8,308 nt of DNA, taken from contig JALOMS010000175.1 in assembly GCA_025455345.1 (NCBI GenBank), forward strand, positions 1 to 8,308. Direction: 5' to 3'. The stretch comes from Thermoflexibacter sp. (GTDB lineage: Bacteria; Bacteroidota; Bacteroidia; Cytophagales; Thermoflexibacteraceae). A program made the position numbers and the translations under genes. Position 1 is the stretch's first letter. Each line of letters starts with the position of its first letter. This document shows positions 7,501-8,308 of this stretch, one piece after another. The notes under the pieces are model-generated. The model ran no database searches. It was given only the letters and a program-made list of their open reading frames with translations, and was not told where the DNA came from.

Positions 7501-7747
7501 CTGCGATGGTTCTTATCGTAGTTGAAATTGATGATATTACTTCCCAAGTAGCACCATTGTAGATACACAAATCATTTGCTCCACTTACATATACCTGCCC
7601 TTTTTGATTTTGTAAAATAGCAAATACATTGGAGAGCGGGGGAGTATTTTCTGATGTATAATGTTGAATAAAAGGTACTTGGGCATTTATAGTGAAATGC
7701 GAAAAAGATAAGATGCAAGAGATTACATAAGGTAAAAATTTACTCAT
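4583..7747 (-). CDS. Membrane sensor histidine kinase with periplasmic beta-propeller and Y_Y_Y domain
   Basis: The 1054-residue product starts with a signal peptide (about 1-22, ending I-N-A before Q). A large periplasmic region follows with two-component-regulator propeller blades, for example I-A-E-D-K-D-G-T-I-W-V-G-T near 81-93, M-E-D-R-Q-G-N-L-W-A-G near 308-318 and D-G-R-L-W-V-G-T near 470-477. A Y_Y_Y domain lies near 665-738. One membrane helix is at about 746-766, then a Q/E/K-rich coiled coil at 768-826. The kinase core has the H-box with phospho-accepting H839 in I-I-S-H-D-L-K-S-P, N-box N952-x3-N956, G1 box D984-E-G-I-G, and G2 box G-T-G-I-G-L at 1014-1019. The protein stops just after the HATPase domain. 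Unlike Bacteroides hybrid two-component systems (about 1300-1400 residues) it has no receiver or AraC-type domain, so it must act on a separate partner. Bacteroides relatives sense glycan fragments; the ligand here is unknown. No SusCD or carbohydrate genes adjoin it. Confidence 0.94.
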   Translation of the reverse strand: MSKFLPYVISCILSFSHFTINAQVPFIQHYTSENTPPLSNVFAILQNQKGQVYVSGANDLCIYNGATWEVISSISTTIRTIAEDKDGTIWVGTIAGFGYLQENSVGKRTYISLSDQLPENEKILPTAWQIHTTKYGIYVCTQKFIFLFQKDIHGKYQKITSFPAKDNYIFTFKVEDKIYITEANEAETQNTLRYIENQKIETLYTDTTRFVILIFDILKHTENAILLITERKGIYVFDLNTKELKPYPTLIDDVLSTSFPYCAIRLKNGNIAIGTVYNGIFIIDNAGNLLQHISESNGLMNNNIYCLMEDRQGNLWAGSGQNIVKIAFSLPFTTFNKFYDVKGRIHSLLKDKNTFYLGSDLGIFYLESNKFKLVEGTQSQHWQLLPYKNGILSAGGNKGIFYLENKKIISKLYAPNSIMQIAVAQRDSSIIYVATYGGLRIYSFENKQFKDLGLLKDTQSDCRSLYELPDGRLWVGTTSNGFYLVEFPKNIKKEELVQQANVKHYTKGLNETQHNKLYFADNKLLFTSKTGIYTFNPSKEIFEKTNLCDIDFSLPRYQNPIIKQDKKGNIWLLNALSIAQKQANGRFLLDSLSLLPIEKKANTLSEDAENTYWIANDEAIYRLDKNVKSSYVDIQTYIYRVSLSQSDSLLALDNTRVQTLEYKNNSLIFNFFTNNLLNEKENQYQYFLENYDKKWSEWTSLNQKEYTNLREGTYTFRVKSRTHYRQMSKETFYSFSILPPWYRTWWAYGAYATLFIGFIYLIIKLYTKNLLKEKEKLEQIVSERTKEILKQNELLNHQKESILLQQAELINQKEEILTQAEELVKMNATKDKLFSIISHDLKSPFNRLRGILRLLDMDGLSQEEFLDYSRKLRKNADNLYDTLENLLKWSMLQMQKGMVTTFEKVNIFDVVEEVSKLYDESLQEKEITIFNQTDRELSAHADLDQVKLILRNLIANAIKFTHKGGKILVINKIVKGKLKISIIDEGIGMSQEQMSKLFDISANTTQKGTLGEKGTGIGLLLVKEFIENNRGEIEIQSQEGKGSSFTVSLNLYSM

Positions 7748-7808
7748 AAGGAGTAGGTTTTATAGTAAATATGAATGTGTGGCTTGATAGTTTAAGCAAG
7801 CGATATAC

Positions 7809-7838
7809 CAAATATTTAACTTAACGCATAAAAGCAAG
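7809..7838 (-). promoter_or_regulatory. Weak candidate promoter for the sensor kinase gene
   Basis: On the minus strand CTTG (7838-7835) is followed after 18 bases by AATATTTG (7816-7809), compared with the Bacteroidota pattern TTTG and TAnnTTTG. Each box has one mismatch. The leader would be about 55 bases. It would include a small possible hairpin (GCTTG at 7782-7786 pairing with CAAGC at 7797-7801). Two imperfect boxes in AT-rich DNA are weak evidence. Confidence 0.25.
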
Positions 7839-7866
7839 ACTACAATACTAATTTTCAAAACATTCT

Positions 7867-7896
7867 TTTGATAGTATGAGTTTTTTAGCATTTTTG
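7867..7896 (+). promoter_or_regulatory. Candidate promoter for the comB-like gene
   Basis: TTTG at 7867-7870 is followed after 18 bases by CATTTTTG at 7889-7896, which fits the Bacteroidota -33/-7 layout with one mismatch in the -7 box. Transcription would start near 7903, about 20 bases before the ATG at 7926. It lies in the 178-base divergent gap shared with the kinase promoter. Confidence 0.35.
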
Positions 7897-7925
7897 GATT
7901 GTAATTAATCAAAAAAGTAGTACAA

Positions 7926-8308
7926 ATGAAAAAAATAGAAATATGTTTTTCTCCTAATTTATTGAATTTATACAACTTAGCGGGCAAAACAGTGGTCATT
8001 GTGGACATTTTGAGGGCTACCTCTTGTATGGTTGCGGGGCTGGGGAGCGGGGTCAGTAGCATAGTTGCTGTTGCCAATTTAGACGAGTGTTTGGCTTTGA
8101 GGGCTGAAGGCTTTGTCTGTGCGGGAGAACGCAATGGGCATAGGGTAGAGGGGTTTGATTTGGGCAATTCACCTTTTGAGTACATGACAACCCAAGTACA
8201 AGGCAGAAAAATAGCGATGACGACTACCAATGGCACTCAAGCCTTAGTCCTATCCCAAAGTGCTTCTCAAATAGTCATTGGCTCTTTTTTAAATCTTTCC
8301 TTCTTGGC
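7926..8308 (+). CDS. comB: 2-phosphosulfolactate phosphatase family protein ComB, N-terminal part (cut by window end)
   Basis: An ATG at 7926 opens a frame that runs without a stop to the window end, giving 127 of the roughly 235-240 residues usual for the family. Recognisable ComB signatures are V-I-V-D-I-L-R-A-T-S (24-33), C-A-G-E-R-N-G (65-71), G-F-D-L-G-N-S-P (76-83) and T-T-T-N-G-T-Q-A-L (99-107), the conserved blocks around the Mg2+-dependent active site. ComB was defined in methanogens, where it turns 2-phospho-3-sulfolactate into 3-sulfolactate on the route to coenzyme M. Homologues are found in many bacteria without that pathway, and their substrate is often unproven. A long frame on the opposite strand (7760-8236) is discarded because this strand carries all the family motifs. 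The gene is divergent from the kinase and appears to be first in its own transcript. Confidence 0.86.
   Translation, partial: MKKIEICFSPNLLNLYNLAGKTVVIVDILRATSCMVAGLGSGVSSIVAVANLDECLALRAEGFVCAGERNGHRVEGFDLGNSPFEYMTTQVQGRKIAMTTTNGTQALVLSQSASQIVIGSFLNLSFL

Noticed and set aside
4583..7747. Hybrid two-component system with fused receiver and AraC domain
   Set aside because: The protein ends about 35 residues after the G2 box, leaving no room for a receiver or DNA-binding domain.
7760..8236. 158-codon open frame on the minus strand opposite the comB-like gene
   Set aside because: It lacks a recognisable family, ends in low-complexity AT-rich intergenic DNA, and the plus strand carries every ComB motif over the same bases.

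Overview
The window is AT-rich DNA that reads as Bacteroidota, most likely a Cytophaga-like lineage. Four things point there: the gene families (a Bacteroidota-type LptC lipoprotein, and a sensor kinase with a two-component-regulator beta-propeller and a Y_Y_Y domain), the absence of clear Shine-Dalgarno sequences before most starts, -7 boxes of the form TAnnTTTG in several gaps, and an N-A-Q signal-peptide end. No RNA genes, insertion sequences, CRISPR arrays or phage genes were seen. Every reading frame kept here looks intact; only the two edge genes are incomplete, cut by the window ends.

Left part, plus strand (1-904): the C-terminal half of a SixA-type histidine phosphatase is followed after 7 bases by a complete seven-helix PAQR/hemolysin III membrane protein (trhA). 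Next comes a 149-base gap with two adjacent -7 boxes and a perfect 9-bp inverted repeat, probably the promoter and leader of the following operon.

Middle part, plus strand (1054-3946): a tight four-gene operon of lptC (4-base overlap), a 91-residue two-helix protein, a CNNM/CorC-type membrane protein with a CBS pair, and (1-base gap) a PhnP-like metallo-beta-lactamase-fold hydrolase. The first gene serves lipopolysaccharide transport. The CNNM protein probably handles divalent cations. The roles of the 91-residue protein and the hydrolase are not known.

Right part, minus strand (7747-3962): a 1054-residue sensor histidine kinase (periplasmic propeller, Y_Y_Y, one main membrane helix, coiled coil, HisKA, HATPase) is followed by a small 5'(3')-deoxyribonucleotidase that seems to have its own promoter. 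The nucleotidase meets the four-gene operon tail to tail with only 15 bases between them. The kinase has no fused receiver or DNA-binding domain, and no response regulator lies in the window.

Right edge, plus strand (7926-8308): the first 127 codons of a ComB-family 2-phosphosulfolactate phosphatase, divergent from the kinase across a 178-base gap.

No clearly new system was found. The points most worth a second look are the lptC leader, the small membrane protein fixed between lptC and the CNNM gene, the partnerless propeller kinase, and a sulfolactate-type phosphatase in a bacterium with no sign of methanogenesis.
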